Source: Brugia malayi (taxonomy: Eukaryota; Nematoda; Chromadorea; Rhabditida; Onchocercidae). From it: a stretch of 64,000 nt of DNA. The position numbers were made by a program, and so were the translations under genes. Location of the stretch: positions 11,318,649 to 11,382,648 of the forward strand of contig NW_025062477.1 of NCBI RefSeq assembly GCF_000002995.4, given 5' to 3'. Numbering within the stretch: position 1 is the stretch's first letter; each line of letters opens with the position of its first letter. This document shows positions 24,084 through 37,043 of the stretch, piece by piece. A model generated the notes under the pieces. That model saw only the letters and a list, made by a program, of their open reading frames with translations, searched no databases and had not been told where the DNA came from.

Positions 24084-25859
24084 TTTACACTTCTGCTGTT
24101 AAACGTAGCAATAATTGGTGAAAAACAGCAATAAGCAAGATAAATAAAATTATCAAATATCTGAAATTCTCAGTTAGCTATTTCTTGTAATGTTCTTTGC
24201 AGCAGCATATAAAACCGAAAAGTATGAAAACCAAAGTATACAATACAAATAATTCAAAGTATAATATAAAAAATAATTCATTGATGAATAAATTGTTTTT
24301 TTAATATAAAGAAAAATTCAACTCGTTATTTTAATGAATAAATATGGTTGATGAATATAGACAAGTTTAATATAACCTGTATTTCTAACACTGATTACTA
24401 ATAATTCAAATTTAGCTTTAAAAAAAAAATCAAGACAATTACTTCTGTGTTGTTAATGTTTCTAATCAAAAATGAAAGAATTTTGGAAGCTATCATTTTT
24501 TAAAGAATTTATTCAAATAATTTTAAAATATCAAACATATCGCCTCTTTCCGTTTCGTTTTTTCATCGAAATACTTCCAACTATCGATATATTTTATAAG
24601 AATATTAAGTGATAATATCTTTACCCTTACCATTTTTCCCAAAATGTTATTTTGTACTTTAATTAGCGAACATTTGTTGTAAAAATTGTATTCAATGAGT
24701 TTACTATTTATGATATTAATTTAAGATAGTATAAAGTTCATGAACTAAAGTGTATTTCCACTGATAAATGTGAGAATAAGCTGTAAACAACATTTGAACA
24801 TATGTGTATGAAATAAATTTATAAATTACGAGCTTCAATTACTATCTTTCGATTTTCTCATAATTTATAATCTTTTAAATCATCGATGATTTGTAACTCT
24901 CTGTCATTTGTGCTTATCAACTAATCCTTCCTTTACGATCAAAAATTTTCAAACTATCGCTTCATTTCTATGCTAAGAAAATTTGTAACATCTGAAAATC
25001 AGACTAATGTAATAATTTTTAAATCTTATAAATCCTGAAGTTCTGGTTAACAACAGATCAGTAATGTTTAAAATGAATAAGAAAAATTTTGAAATGAAAA
25101 TCCAATTTTGAACAATCAGAAATACTGATAAGTATTTGAATGTTGCTCTAAATTCAAAGAATTGATTTCTAATGATCAATATATAAAATTTAATAAATTC
25201 ATCTTTGAAATGTGCATAGTGAAATATATTGAGAATCATATAAAACCAAACGTCTAGCATATTACAAAGCTGCAAAAGATTTAGAAAATAAAATTTAAAG
25301 TAATATTCGTCTAGCAGAACAATTAATTGTTCAATTTAACGGTCAAATATGAAATCGTAGACATGAATGCGCAAAATATGTCAATCTCGAAATTAAGAAA
25401 AAAAGAAAACACTATGCTGCAGAAATAAATTTCGAATAATAAAGTAATAATATCCAGGAAAGATAATTTAAATGGTAGTCTACCAAAGAATTGCACAATG
25501 CAAAACATATGTGTTCTTAAAATTTATTCTGATCAAAACTTTAAATGTCAATATTTTAAAATACAATTACATCAAAAAGAATGCAAAAGAAGACGAATAC
25601 TGTAGATGGACAGAAAGATGAATGGAAATAATTACTTGAACATAATTAAAAAAACATAATTCGGGAACATAATTATGCTTGATTTCAAGCTAATTAAGCA
25701 ACTCATTAGCATTATAAAGTTTAATGATAAAATTTCTTCAAATTCTTAACCTTAATTCAAAAAAAAGTGATTGTCAGAATAAATTTTAACAATACAATCA
25801 GTTAATCACTAATCAACAGGATGAAAAATATGATAAAATCTCATGTCAAAAAGTTTCAG
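24084..25859. other. intergenic, NUP93 3' end to DMGDH 5' end
   Basis: 1.8 kb between two genes on the - strand; it should hold the DMGDH promoter. Very AT-rich. The - strand frame at 24973-25275 is Phe/Ile/Leu-rich without recognisable motifs and is rejected. No repeats of note. Confidence 0.55.
24096..24097 (-). promoter_or_regulatory. putative spliced-leader acceptor of DMGDH
   Basis: On the - strand TTTAACAG ends here, 12 bases before the ATG. There is no upstream coding exon that fits. Confidence 0.45.
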
Positions 25860-28800
25860 TCATTCAAAAATAGTGCTTAAGTGCAAAATTTGTGTACTAA
25901 TTTGTGAGGGAAATCGATATGGAATCATCGCAACATACAGAATAATTGCTTTGGCTGATGGTCTAAGTTGATCACTTGCTGCTGGATTACGATCTAATTC
26001 TTCCGCTAACAATTTCATTACTGCCACGCATAAATCTGGTAGCACTAGCCGTATCTGAAAGGTCGAGAAAAAAGTTCTCCAAAAAAAATTTAATTCCTAA
26101 TATAATGCTCTTAATGTTACTACAGATTAATATTATTAAGTATAATTAATCATAAGCTTTATTAATTCCACTTGAAACATATTTTAATTCATAAAAAGAG
26201 TCAGTTTTATCATGAAATAAATAAGAGTTACTAAAAAATTTCAATAAGGAAATTAACTTTTAGCAATGTAAAGCAAATTTTTGAAAGATTAGCTATTTAC
26301 GAAGAAAGTTCAAGAAATAAATAAAAATGAAAACAAAAAAAAGGAAAAAAAATGAAAATGCGCAAAAATGTGTATCTATTTATAACATTTTCATGATGCA
26401 TAACCAATAGGTTAAATTGTTGGTATTTTTCTTTTTAGCAATTCTCAAACAAAAAAAGCTCCACATTTTTAACTCCACAAAAAAAAAAAAAAAAACAAAA
26501 ACAAAAACAGACTTGATCAGAGACCATGTAAAACGTAGATACAAATGCTTGCACCTCATCTGGATTCATCGGTATGCATTTCAGTTTCTTTATTATTTCC
26601 ATACATGCTTCAAATCTAGAAATAATTCTTAAAAGATATGCATCAGATGATCATCTAATGCTGAGCTGTTAGACAGATATTATAAAAATAATTTCTTTTT
26701 AGTTTAATTTCCTTATTGAAATTCTGAGTATAAATATATCATTCTTGCATTTCTAATAAGTAAATGAGTTATAAGGTTTTATTATTTTTAATTTATTGCT
26801 CATATCATAGCTAACACATATTTAAACCATTGGCAATGATAACTTCGCATTTTCGCATGAATCTAGATGACATAACCAGTCACATTCATTTAGAATAATA
26901 ATATGATAAGCAAAATAATTTGAAATTATCAACTTACTTCCTGTCATGATAAAATTGGAAAAACGTGGACAAGTCAAGCAAAAGATATAAAGTTGGAAGT
27001 GCATCCAATGTATTCTTTCGAGCTGTTGTCGTCGAATGTTTGCAAATATTTGCAATCCATAGCGCAAGCTCACGAGCTTCACCGGCATCCTTGTAATGAA
27101 TTATCTCTTTAGCTAAACCTTCGCAAGCCAATCGTATTGCGTCATCGACATGCTGTACATAAGATAAGTTTACATTACATTTATGAAAAAAACCAATCAA
27201 AATTTGAGAACTAATGACCCAATTTATAAACAATTTTTCAACCAAAAAATACTTCTATTAAAACTATTCAAAGATCACATAAAAATTTTAATAAAGAATA
27301 AAACTAACATTAGCAGCCACATAAAGTTGTCCAGCAAGAGTTCCATCACCGCTAACTTCAGTATCTGAGGCTACTTTTGCGATAGCATCTTCTATATCGA
27401 TATCTTTGGCGTATTTATCGATTAAACCTTCATGTCGAGCACCTTTTTCATTAATTTTCCCAATAATTCGCCATGTTTCATCAGTCAAATAAATCGTACG
27501 AGAAATGCAAGAGTAAAATAAATTCCCACCTGCAACAGCAATTAATTTTCTTTAAATTACTAGACTTTTTGTCTCTTGTTCAGTAATAACAATGAGGATT
27601 TATCAATATCAACTAAACTTTCTAAATTCAATGCAGTAACAAGTCAGCAATGTTTGTCATAGTTTTATTGACTTCTTTAGATCCTTTCAACCGCATTAAT
27701 AAATATTCTTACCTTAGAAATTTCTCCCCAACATCTTCATTCATTTTACTCTCAATTTCAATTGATAACATAATTATATTTCGAAGTGCATTCAAAATCT
27801 GCGGGAAAATTTCCTTCCTCACTTAACAATACATTAAGAATTGAAGAAATCAAATTACAATGTTATTTATATATGATAAAATCATTACCAACAGGTGATT
27901 CCATCTTGTTTAAAAAATATGCATAATCCAAAGTACGTTCAACATCAGTACATTCAAATCCTTTCACATAGAGCAAAATAAGGCGACAAAAATTGAGAGA
28001 ACTTTGTACTGGGTCTTCTTGCTGACTGAACACTGAATTTAAATAGATCAAATTCGTATTACTACGATATATTAAATATATATATAGCATTTTATAAAAT
28101 CTATAGATTAAGCTGTTCTACTAGTTTTCCATCAGATTGTTTAAAACTGTAAAAATAAGTAACTTTAAGATTTCAAAAAAAAAAAAAAAACTAACGTATT
28201 GAATGGCCAATATCATCAACAAGAATCAGCACACCGTTGAGAAATAATAAAATGGCCATATGAATTGCATGCATCAACATATTATTTCTATAATTTCAAA
28301 TTAATTTTACTGCTAGCTTGTTTTTTTTTTTTTTTTTGTATGAGCAAGTAATCAGTCCAGAAAAATTCTATATTTTATATATCACAAAAGAAAAATTTTT
28401 AGATTGCAAAAATATTACAAATTATTGAAAATTTTCATTACTTTCAAAGCTTTGTATACCAATAGTTTAAGTCCAGATAAATTAAAAATTCTAACAAAAG
28501 ATACTATAGAGAAGACAAAGCATATGAATAACCTATATAGTAGATTTATCGCACGTTCATACTGTCCTGTTAACCATAATGCTTGAAAATAAATTAATAC
28601 ACTTCCATCACTACCGACAAAGTAGTTTTCACCTAAAAAATACCCTATTATACAATTAGAATAATTTAACTATTTGATTACTTAATACAGCATATCTAGA
28701 TAACAGGAATATGCACTGTACAAAGCGACATATGGATTTTAAAATGTAGGCTTAAATATACAAGTTACAATCTTATTTCGCTGCAAACTGCTATAGCTCA

Positions 28801-31769
28801 AGCAGTCAATCATCAATCTTAACTAATCAGTAAAATTTTGATAATTTCTAAAATTTCATTATGAAAGTGACATCTGTTCAATATTCTATCATTCACTGCC
28901 ACTCTTATCATTTATTTGTAGATAATACATAAATGAAAATACTCGCAATATTTATAATTATAAATTACCATAGTCGACGGATATAAGTCGCTGAAGCTCT
29001 TTGAAAACTGCAGGCGAAAGTGCAGGATCTATACCACATGGATATAATTTCAACCAAAGCCAATTTTCTAAATTATTGCAAACTTCAGGTACATCACCAC
29101 CAAGCAAAGCACAATATACTGCTTTTTTGTAAATATCCACAAACGAACGCGATTCACAACGCCATTCCGCTTTCACTTTTAGTCGAATATCAGCAGAAAG
29201 CCTAAGATTAAATTAAAATAGGCATTAAATTAAAGACAGCCATTTAAAGCAATTATGCCGAATTACATAAAATCTGCAAAATAATTTCAGCTACATCAAA
29301 ATAATAACGCGATTGTTATGTTGAAAGATAAAACTAAATAATAATGCGCTTTTTATGTATAAAATCAAATATTCAAGTACATGTGCAAAAGTTACGGATG
29401 AATCCCGCTAAAATCTAAGAAAAAATAAGTTCTATAAGAAACTTACTTTTTATTTTTTTCAAGATGAAGCAGAGCAACTGTTACAGCTGCACATGAGGGT
29501 AAGTTTTTCAAATGTGAATCAGCTATTTTTGCAACAGACTGCAGTTCTCCAGCTCTCAAGCAATAATAAACAATCTCCCAAAGGGCATGTCCATTTGGTC
29601 CATACACGCCATCCTAAAAATTGGTAGACTGTTAAATGAAAAAAGTGCTAGAATGTTTTCAGTAGATGCGAATTCAGTCTCAGTATCTTGAAAATTTTCA
29701 AAATATGATTAGACAAGGATAGCTTCTAAAGACAAATACCAAAATCAAACTACCTGAGTGTGTCGCTGAGTTGGTTTTAAATGTTTCACATTTAGAAAAG
29801 CATCGATAAGCGATAACATTGTTGGATTACCACCTCTTCGAGCGACTGCTAAATTATTTTCCACAACTGTTTCCATATACGAAGTAAAACTGAAAAAATA
29901 TTTACTTTGTATGAATTAATAACTAATTCTGATAAATGGAAAATTATTTGCTATAATTTAGGAATAAGTATAAATATGTATTTATAGAAGTTGAATCATA
30001 CTTGTATTGCCATAAAAACAATTTTCTCCGAATAGTTCAGCATTCAAAACATAAATATTTACTATAGCCTTTCTCTACTTCTGCTTATTTAACTAAAATA
30101 TAATCTATAAGGTAATGGAACACTAGAAGAATTAAAAATTGGCTCACTTCTTGTGAAGAAATTCCAAAGTTGTATCAATGATGTGCTTCATCCAGGAAAT
30201 CGAAGAGCGGAAATTTTTGGCAGTACCAGTAACAACAAATTGGTGATTCAGTGGAGCAAGTGCCTGTCCCCATAATGCGACTATCCCATCATCACGTGAT
30301 TTCGATGCAGCTTCTTTGAAAGCCATAGCCAACTTATCCTCTTTCTTTTCAACTATGTAATCAGAAACCTGAAAATTAAACAACATAAGAGGAAAAAAAA
30401 AGCTAAATTATGCCATAAAAAATCTTTTCTGTAGATAAAAAATGTACTTCGCTTAATCAAATTGTTTCCACTTATTTCTTTAATAAAATAATTTGTGTTA
30501 AATTTAAAAACTTACACCCTTAGCGAATGTTAATTCTATACTGTCACCAGGTTTGATGGAAGTCGTGGAATCCAAGTGTGTTACCTAAAAAGTTGTTATG
30601 TCTAAAATATGTGAACAAATCGGAAGATTCTTACTTTGACATGGATATTGAATGTGATACATAAAAATGATTCTCCAAGAACAGAGCATGGTCGAATTAC
30701 TTTCAGCAACTATTTAACAGATTAATTTATAAAACTAATTGACTGCTCAAATGTTAACAGTTACTACATTTCATGATAAGAAATACGAATTATAAAAACA
30801 AATAAAAAAGGAAAGTTACAAAAGTGTAAAAAACATTCCGTTAATAAACATTAAGTTATTGAACATTGTAGCAAGCTTTTATCCCAATAACTACTGATAT
30901 CTTCAACAATTAAAAGGATTAATCAGTGACTGGAAAAGACTAACTTTGGAAGATGAAATAGCAGAAGGAGTAGTTTTCTTTAAAGATTTAGCCGTCGTAT
31001 ATGCTTGATCCACTACACGTTGATTCATGAATGCTCTTTCAGCTTCCAGACGAGTACGCATCGAAGTTTCAGCAACAATTTCATTTAACATGTGTTGGCA
31101 ATCTGACGAAGGCTTTACTTCTGCTTCATTTTCACTTGGCCCTTCTTGCATTTGTGGTACTGAACTAAGTGAGAAGCCTTTTCCACCCAATAATAAACCC
31201 ATCTTAAAAGCAAATTGTTAATTAAATGAAAAGAGAACAATAAGTTGTCAAATTATGCACAGTATAAAAAATCATAAACGATGAATAAACGTACTTCTAT
31301 ATCAGATAACCGTTCCTCGGCAGGGGTCTTTCTTTTCCATAAATCTTCACTGCGTCGGAAAACATCATTTAATGCAAGATCGACACGGGTTTTGTACTGA
31401 AGTGGAATGATAATTCATCCATACTTTAACGAAAGAATTTATATTTCTCATTTCAATTTCAGCTTTTTAATTTCCTAATAATTCCATGAAAAAGTTCAAT
31501 TGGATAGGGACTTTTGTCGTCATTGCTCTTCACTGCAATACAGCAAAAAACATTTTTTGCCTAAATACAGCTTAGATTTTAGCCAAAAATCGCAATACTT
31601 TGAGTATAAAATTAGTTAATTGTTTCTTTCTATGTTCAATAAAGGAATTTGAGAAAAATGAAATACAATTTAAGATTACCGATGATCCTGACGATGCTTT
31701 CGGAATGACTTTAGATGGTAGCGTCAACCGATCCGACTTATTCAGCAAATCTTCGAATGCTCCCGGCAT
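25860..31769 (-). CDS. npp-13: nucleoporin NUP93 (NPP-13, Nic96 family)
   Basis: Scaffold nucleoporin of the inner ring of the nuclear pore. Fifteen exons (start to stop): 31769-31680, 31396-31295, 31202-30945, 30584-30516, 30368-30148, 29889-29754, 29613-29447, 29201-28969, 28632-28533, 28287-28196, 28032-27889, 27529-27309, 27152-26938, 26615-26525, 26054-25860; 777 residues (human 819). A charged coiled-coil N-terminus is followed from about residue 180 by the Nic96 alpha-solenoid. Landmarks are SLNFCRLILLYVKGFECTD, then GLIDKY, TLYLLLDLSTFFQFYH and the near-terminal YVAMIPYR; each has a clear counterpart in human NUP93. Splicing exon 11 directly to exon 12 gives GGNLFYSCIS, matching human GENMFLRCVS. 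The ATG lies one base after TTTCAG. It is divergent from the RhoGEF gene 20 kb away. Confidence 0.93.
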
Positions 31770-31770
31770 C

Positions 31771-31772
31771 CT
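31771..31772 (-). promoter_or_regulatory. putative spliced-leader acceptor of NUP93
   Basis: On the - strand ATTTCAG ends here, one base before the ATG. Confidence 0.55.
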
Positions 31773-32991
31773 GAAATGTAATCACCAAAATGGATGGAAA
31801 CATAGATTCTCAGCTGTATTTTCTTTTCGCACCATTGATATTTCATTCACAAATTTCAAGATTAATTGAACATTACTCCAGATTTGGATGAGAATTTCTA
31901 AGATAAATCAAATCAAAATCCTAATAATGATCCGTAAGAGTAATGAGAGTTTAAAGAAGTTGATGTTCAGTTAATAGTAAAGCATATTACTTTAACGAGC
32001 TATCGCTGTTACTTTAAGTTATCATTATTTATATTAAAGATATATTTCACGAATTCGTTTTCATTTCATTGAATAATATTCACCTCACTGAACAATAGCT
32101 CCAAAAATATTAGTTGGATGAAAAAGGTTAAGGTGAGAAATAAGAGATGATTAAGATGAGCAATACCATAAATACTCTCCACATATTTAATGTAAACAAG
32201 TTGAAATTACAATTCTATGCTTAAGCTTAAGCATTATTGTTTTCGATGTTGCCTTTTTTCCTTTTATTTTCCAAGTATTATCAACTGTGTATGGTGGAAT
32301 AATGCAACAATAATGTGAATGTTTCAATTCTGCTTAAGCTAAAGTGTATTACAATTAGTATTTAATTAAATATTCCAAATAATCATCTCTGTAGTACAAT
32401 TTCTTTTCTCGCAAAAAAATTTCCAAACAAAAAATGATGCAAAATAAGGACAAACTTTTGCATATATTTGAAAATTTCAATAATTAAATCCTAATTCAAA
32501 AATTTTTATATTGTTCTTATCTTTCTTTTTCAATCAAATATATCAAATGAAAAAATTTTCTATTTACATCCAATTCATTTACTCAAAGATAATAAAAAAA
32601 AAAATTAAATGTTACAGTCTCAATAATCAAACTACACCACATACACACTCTCAATCTTTTGCATCACAATTTACTACTTTCAATACCCTCTCTCTCATCT
32701 CTATTATCAATCTCTGTCTTCTCTTCAATTACCCTACTCCCTTTTCTTCCCCTCCGTCCAATTTAGTAATATTATTTCAAAATTATTAAGTCCTCGCATC
32801 CATCTAAGATTCATTATTAATTTATTTTCAGTATGCTAATTGCTAACTTAATTTACCGGTGGATCAGTATGAAATTTTGAATTTCCCAATTATTACAATG
32901 CATCCATTTCATTTTATTTCAATAATATTTAATAGAATTATTCAATTATTATGAATTAATTAAATTATTATTAATACTAAATTTAAAAAAA

Positions 32992-33260
32992 TTATTAATA
33001 TTGCTAATACTATAATATATTCAAAAAAAATTTTTTTTTACACTTATTTTTAATACATTTACATACAATCATTGTAACTTTTACTAGTAACACAAATGTT
33101 TTAGCAAAATATTTAATAAAAATATTCAGTAAAAAATTTTTACCATTTGAATATCATTTATTTTAAAAAATATTGATTAATTTTTTATAAATTATTAATA
33201 CTGCTAATACTATAATATAATGTAATAAAATATTAATAATATTGCTAATATTATAATAGA
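32992..33260. repeat. diverged direct repeats (TAATATTGCTAATACTATAAT type)
   Basis: Three similar copies begin near 32992, 33188 and 33228, each pairing ATTAATA(T/C)TGCTAATA with TATAATA. Degenerate and AT-only apart from the GC step. Confidence 0.45.
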
Positions 33261-33456
33261 AAAGATATTATTAAAGTAATATTAAAATTAAGATTACTAG
33301 TAATATTATTTGAGTAAAAGTAATAATACTTTCCCTTCTAATGGATAAATGATAGAATAATTAATACTTTATCCATTTTTATGCATCGATATAAAATATA
33401 TTTATATTTATTTATTTATGCAAATATGTTATAACACTGGTTTTCGCTTTTTTTTG

Positions 33457-33561
33457 TCTCTCTCTCTCTCTCTCTTTACTTTTTTAAAAGGAAAAAAAAA
33501 TTATTTGCATAAGGAATGAAAATAGAGAGAAAGAGGGAGAGAGAGGGAGAAAGAGAGAGAA
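33457..33561. repeat. (CT)n tract followed by (GA)n-rich tract
   Basis: A (CT)n run at about 33457-33476 is followed by GA-rich sequence at 33523-33561. The arms are complementary over a dozen bases and could pair. Confidence 0.65.
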
Positions 33562-33738
33562 TAAATGATTACGGTAGCTTATTGAATGATATCAAACATT
33601 ACACCAATAGCAGCTATAGTAATAAGAATAGCTAAAGTGGTTTGTTATCGCTGTTATGTGTTTATGGTTAGCACCGCTCGGTACCATCTTTACGAATATT
33701 AAATGGTAGGTAGGTATCTTTGCCTTATTGTTACCTGA

Positions 33739-33913
33739 TTCACTCCATTTCATTTCATTTTATTTCATTTCCATTCTATTTCATTTTATTTCATTCCATT
33801 CTATTCCATTCCATTTCATTTCATTTCATTTCATTTCATTTCATTTCCATTCCATTTCATTTCATTCATTTCATTTTATTTTATTTCATTCCTATTTATT
33901 TCATTTCATTCAT
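33739..33913. repeat. (TTTCA)n pentanucleotide array
   Basis: Imperfect TTTCA/TTTCC/TTTTA pentamers over about 175 bases, with a pure block at 33811-33846. They give spurious + strand ORFs rich in Phe, His and Ser. Confidence 0.85.
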
Positions 33914-34594
33914 TGATATATATGTGAGAGAATATTTTATATATTACATAAAAGTACAATTTATAATCAGATTTGATAAGTTTTATTTATGCCATCTTAT
34001 TATTATTATTATTCATTTTTTTTATGAAATGATTCATCATCAAATGATTAAAATGTTTGCATTATTATTTTTTAATGTTATATGTAAATTTCAAATACAA
34101 ATAATAATAATGGGGTAAAAAAAAAAAAAAAAAAAAAAAAGAAATGAAAAAGAAATATATTAATAGATTTTAATGCTATACAAAGTTCTATAAGTTCATG
34201 CTTTTTAAAAAAAAAAATAATACAATTTCATGGTTTTCTAACAAAACTGCAAAATGATAATAATAATAATAATAATAAATTAATAAATAAATAAATTGGG
34301 TAAATAAAAAATTAAATAAATAGAAAATAATACATTGCTATAATTCAATTCAATTTAATAAAATATAACTATGCATTTGCAAATAGTTATATTTTATTAC
34401 TTAGATTGTAAGATGATGATAATAATGATAATAATAATCCTAATAAATAGTCAATAATGCTTATAACGATGACTGCTACAATATGGAAATAAGTCTATTG
34501 TAATGGGAGTATTTATTATTTGTTCTGATGAACAGGTAGATACAGGTGTACAGGTGTTAAAAAAAGTATATGCCAATTATATGGCTATAATATA

Positions 34595-34657
34595 TATCTA
34601 TGTTTGTGTGTGTATGTATGTGTGTATGTGGCGTGTGTGTGTGTGTATGTGTGTGTT
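34595..34657. repeat. (TG)n microsatellite
   Basis: TG/TATG repeats interrupted once by GGCG. Confidence 0.8.
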
Positions 34658-35569
34658 TTAAATCAAAGAATTAAAAAAATAGCATTTGAAATAATTCATA
34701 AAAAGAAGAAAGCCTAACAAACAGTCATCTAAAACAAAGTTTGCTTTTTGTCTAACATTTAAAAAGCAAATGCTTTATGGCATTATAAATGTTTCGTCTA
34801 TTTTTTTTTTCTATTCAAAAAAAAAAAAATGGAAAGGAAAAAAAGAGAGAAAAGTGAAATTATTTCTGCTAGTTTAAAAAAAAAAAAAAAAACGAAAAAG
34901 TAAAAGTTAAAGTAAAAATGGTTAGAAATAAATAAACAAAAAAAAAAATCTTTTAGTTTTATGCTTTTAAAATAATTTAATAAATCATTCATTTAGTATT
35001 TTAGCAATTTAAATGTTAACGGAAAAAAAAAATAAAAAAAAGAGTAAATAATTGGGAAAGAAACAAAAGCTTATTGAGCTAAAAAGAAAAAAAAATATAT
35101 GTATATATATATGATGTAAACATTTAAAGTAATTAAATATTTTCAAAATTATAGTATTATATGTAATATTAGATTTCATTTAATAAGAATAATTTTTTAA
35201 ATTAATTTTATTTTCTTCTTTTTTAAGAAAATTAAATCTTCTTATTAGACGTTTTTCAAAAAATTTTTTAATTTAGCTCGCATAAATTTTTACAAATTTC
35301 ATTTTTCCAATATTTATGTAATCAAAAAAAAGGAAAGCAAAGATTGCAGATTAAACATAAATTTTTTTTCTAGACAAAATTTATCACTAAAGTTTAGCTA
35401 ATAATTGATTGATTCAATTAAATTTTCTTATTGATCATTTTTACATATCAAATTAGTAATTGAATTTTTTTTTTCGATTTTAAAAATAAACTTTTTCTCT
35501 TATTTTTCTGTTAAGCAAGAAAGCAAAGTTAAAGAAATGTTTTCTTTGAAAGAGGAATTTTCAGTAAGT

Positions 35570-36025
35570 GTTAATTATCAGTTTGTTATGCTTCTTTATC
35601 AGTTTATTACGTTTCTTTTTTAGGGTAAACTTATCAGCTATCATATGTAATATGAGTAAATTGCTAATATTAGCTTTGTCTAAAATTTTGTTTATCTCTG
35701 AAACAAATTTATAATAATAAGGAATATATCACTTATCATTTGTTTATCAGCAATTTTCAATGTCTCATCATTATTATTGTCAAAAAATGTCTGTGATTAA
35801 CAACAAATGATGCATTCTGCTCTATCAAATGATTGTTATCTAAACCGAATCCAGTTTTCGGTTTACCGGATTCACTGTTATCTAAACAGTTCTCTATCAC
35901 TACATTTTTTTGATGTCATTTGTTTGTCTTTATGTGATAGCAAAATGAATGAATATTGATTCATAATAGCATCTCATTGTCATCTCTATGATATTATCAG
36001 TTTCACAATTTATCATTTATTGATA
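35570..36025. promoter_or_regulatory. cluster of GATA-type sites
   Basis: TTATCA occurs at least seven times here (near 35575, 35597, 35631, 35733, 35744, 35995 and 36010), several as TTATCAG, the reverse of the CTGATAA bound by nematode GATA factors. TGATAA follows near 36020, and GTTATCTAAAC is repeated near 35835 and 35877. This could be an enhancer for one of the two divergent genes; TTATCA is also common by chance in such AT-rich DNA. Confidence 0.35.
35841..35865. repeat. perfect 9-bp-arm hairpin in the GATA cluster
   Basis: TAAACCGAA, a 7-base loop, then TTCGGTTTA. GAATCC and GGATTC around it form a second, overlapping inverted repeat. Confidence 0.6.
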
Positions 36026-36404
36026 AATGAAAAAAAGCAGAGAATTTTGAGAATTCAAATAATTCCAGAGAAAAACCAGTGCACTTTTAAATATTTCAAA
36101 ATAAAAATTTCCAAATGAATGATTAGTACAAAAACCTTACATTTTTATTTTAGATTTATATAAATTGATGGAGTGAAAATGAATTTTGCAATATTTTATT
36201 ATTAATTAAAATCAGTTATCATTGCTAAAGCAATTCACTATCTAAATTCATTAATTATTCACTTGTTATTTAGTTATATATATTTAATTTTTAATCTATA
36301 ATTTTCTTTGTCCAATTCTTTTCATAATTCTTTTCTTAATTTGTTTCATCTTATTATTTCTTTTACATTCATTGTTTTTCATTTGATAACAAAAATATCA
36401 TTAT

Positions 36405-36690
36405 TACTATTATTACCATTATTTATCATCATTATTAATTATTGTTATCATTATTATTAATTATTATTATCAGCGATCATTAGTATTGTTATTATTTATT
36501 ATTATTAATTATTACTATTACCATTTATTACTATTATTAGCAATCATTAGTATTATCATTATTATTACTAATTACTACTGCTATTCTTCTTCTTCTTCTT
36601 ATTATTATTATTATTATTAGTAGTAGTAGTATTATTATTGTTACTATTATTATTATTAATTATTATTATTATTATTGCCATTATCAGAGT
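36405..36690. repeat. (ATT)n-rich trinucleotide region
   Basis: Long interrupted ATT/ATC/AGT trinucleotide array with a CTT block near 36585 and an AGT block near 36618. Confidence 0.8.
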
Positions 36691-36997
36691 TATGCAAACA
36701 TCTGTATGATAAAATTTATTTCAAACAATACATTTTTCATTTTAATTTCTAATCTATAACTATCCTTATCAATTATCAACAATGATAAACTGATATGTAC
36801 AACAATGTATATTATAATTAATGAAAGAATAAAAATTTTTTGTTATTTCAATAGCATATCGTAATAATTTAAAAGATTCGTTGTTATTTAGTATTACTAA
36901 TAACAGCTGACATTCATTCATTTATTCATTTCTCATCCATCCCATTAATATTTTTACATTATTGTAATAAAAATGAGAAAAGAAAAAGGAAAGAAAA

Positions 36998-37001
36998 CGA
37001 A

Positions 37002-37034
<33 letters not shown>

Positions 37035-37043
37035 GAGAAAGAG
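36998..37043. repeat. (GA)n tract
   Basis: Nearly pure GA dinucleotides. Confidence 0.85.

Noticed and set aside
24973..25275. 100-codon - strand frame, Phe/Ile/Leu-rich
   Set aside because: No motif, AT-driven composition, no splice partners; chance frame in the DMGDH upstream region.
27713..27734. 22-base microexon in NUP93 reading DVGEKFL
   Set aside because: It fits in phase and looks like human GENMFLR, but the acceptor is poor. Joining exon 11 directly to 27529 gives GGNLFYSCIS, a better and longer match.
33720..34118. 132-codon frame rich in His, Phe, Ile and Ser
   Set aside because: Translation of the TTTCA pentanucleotide repeat and flanking AT-rich DNA.
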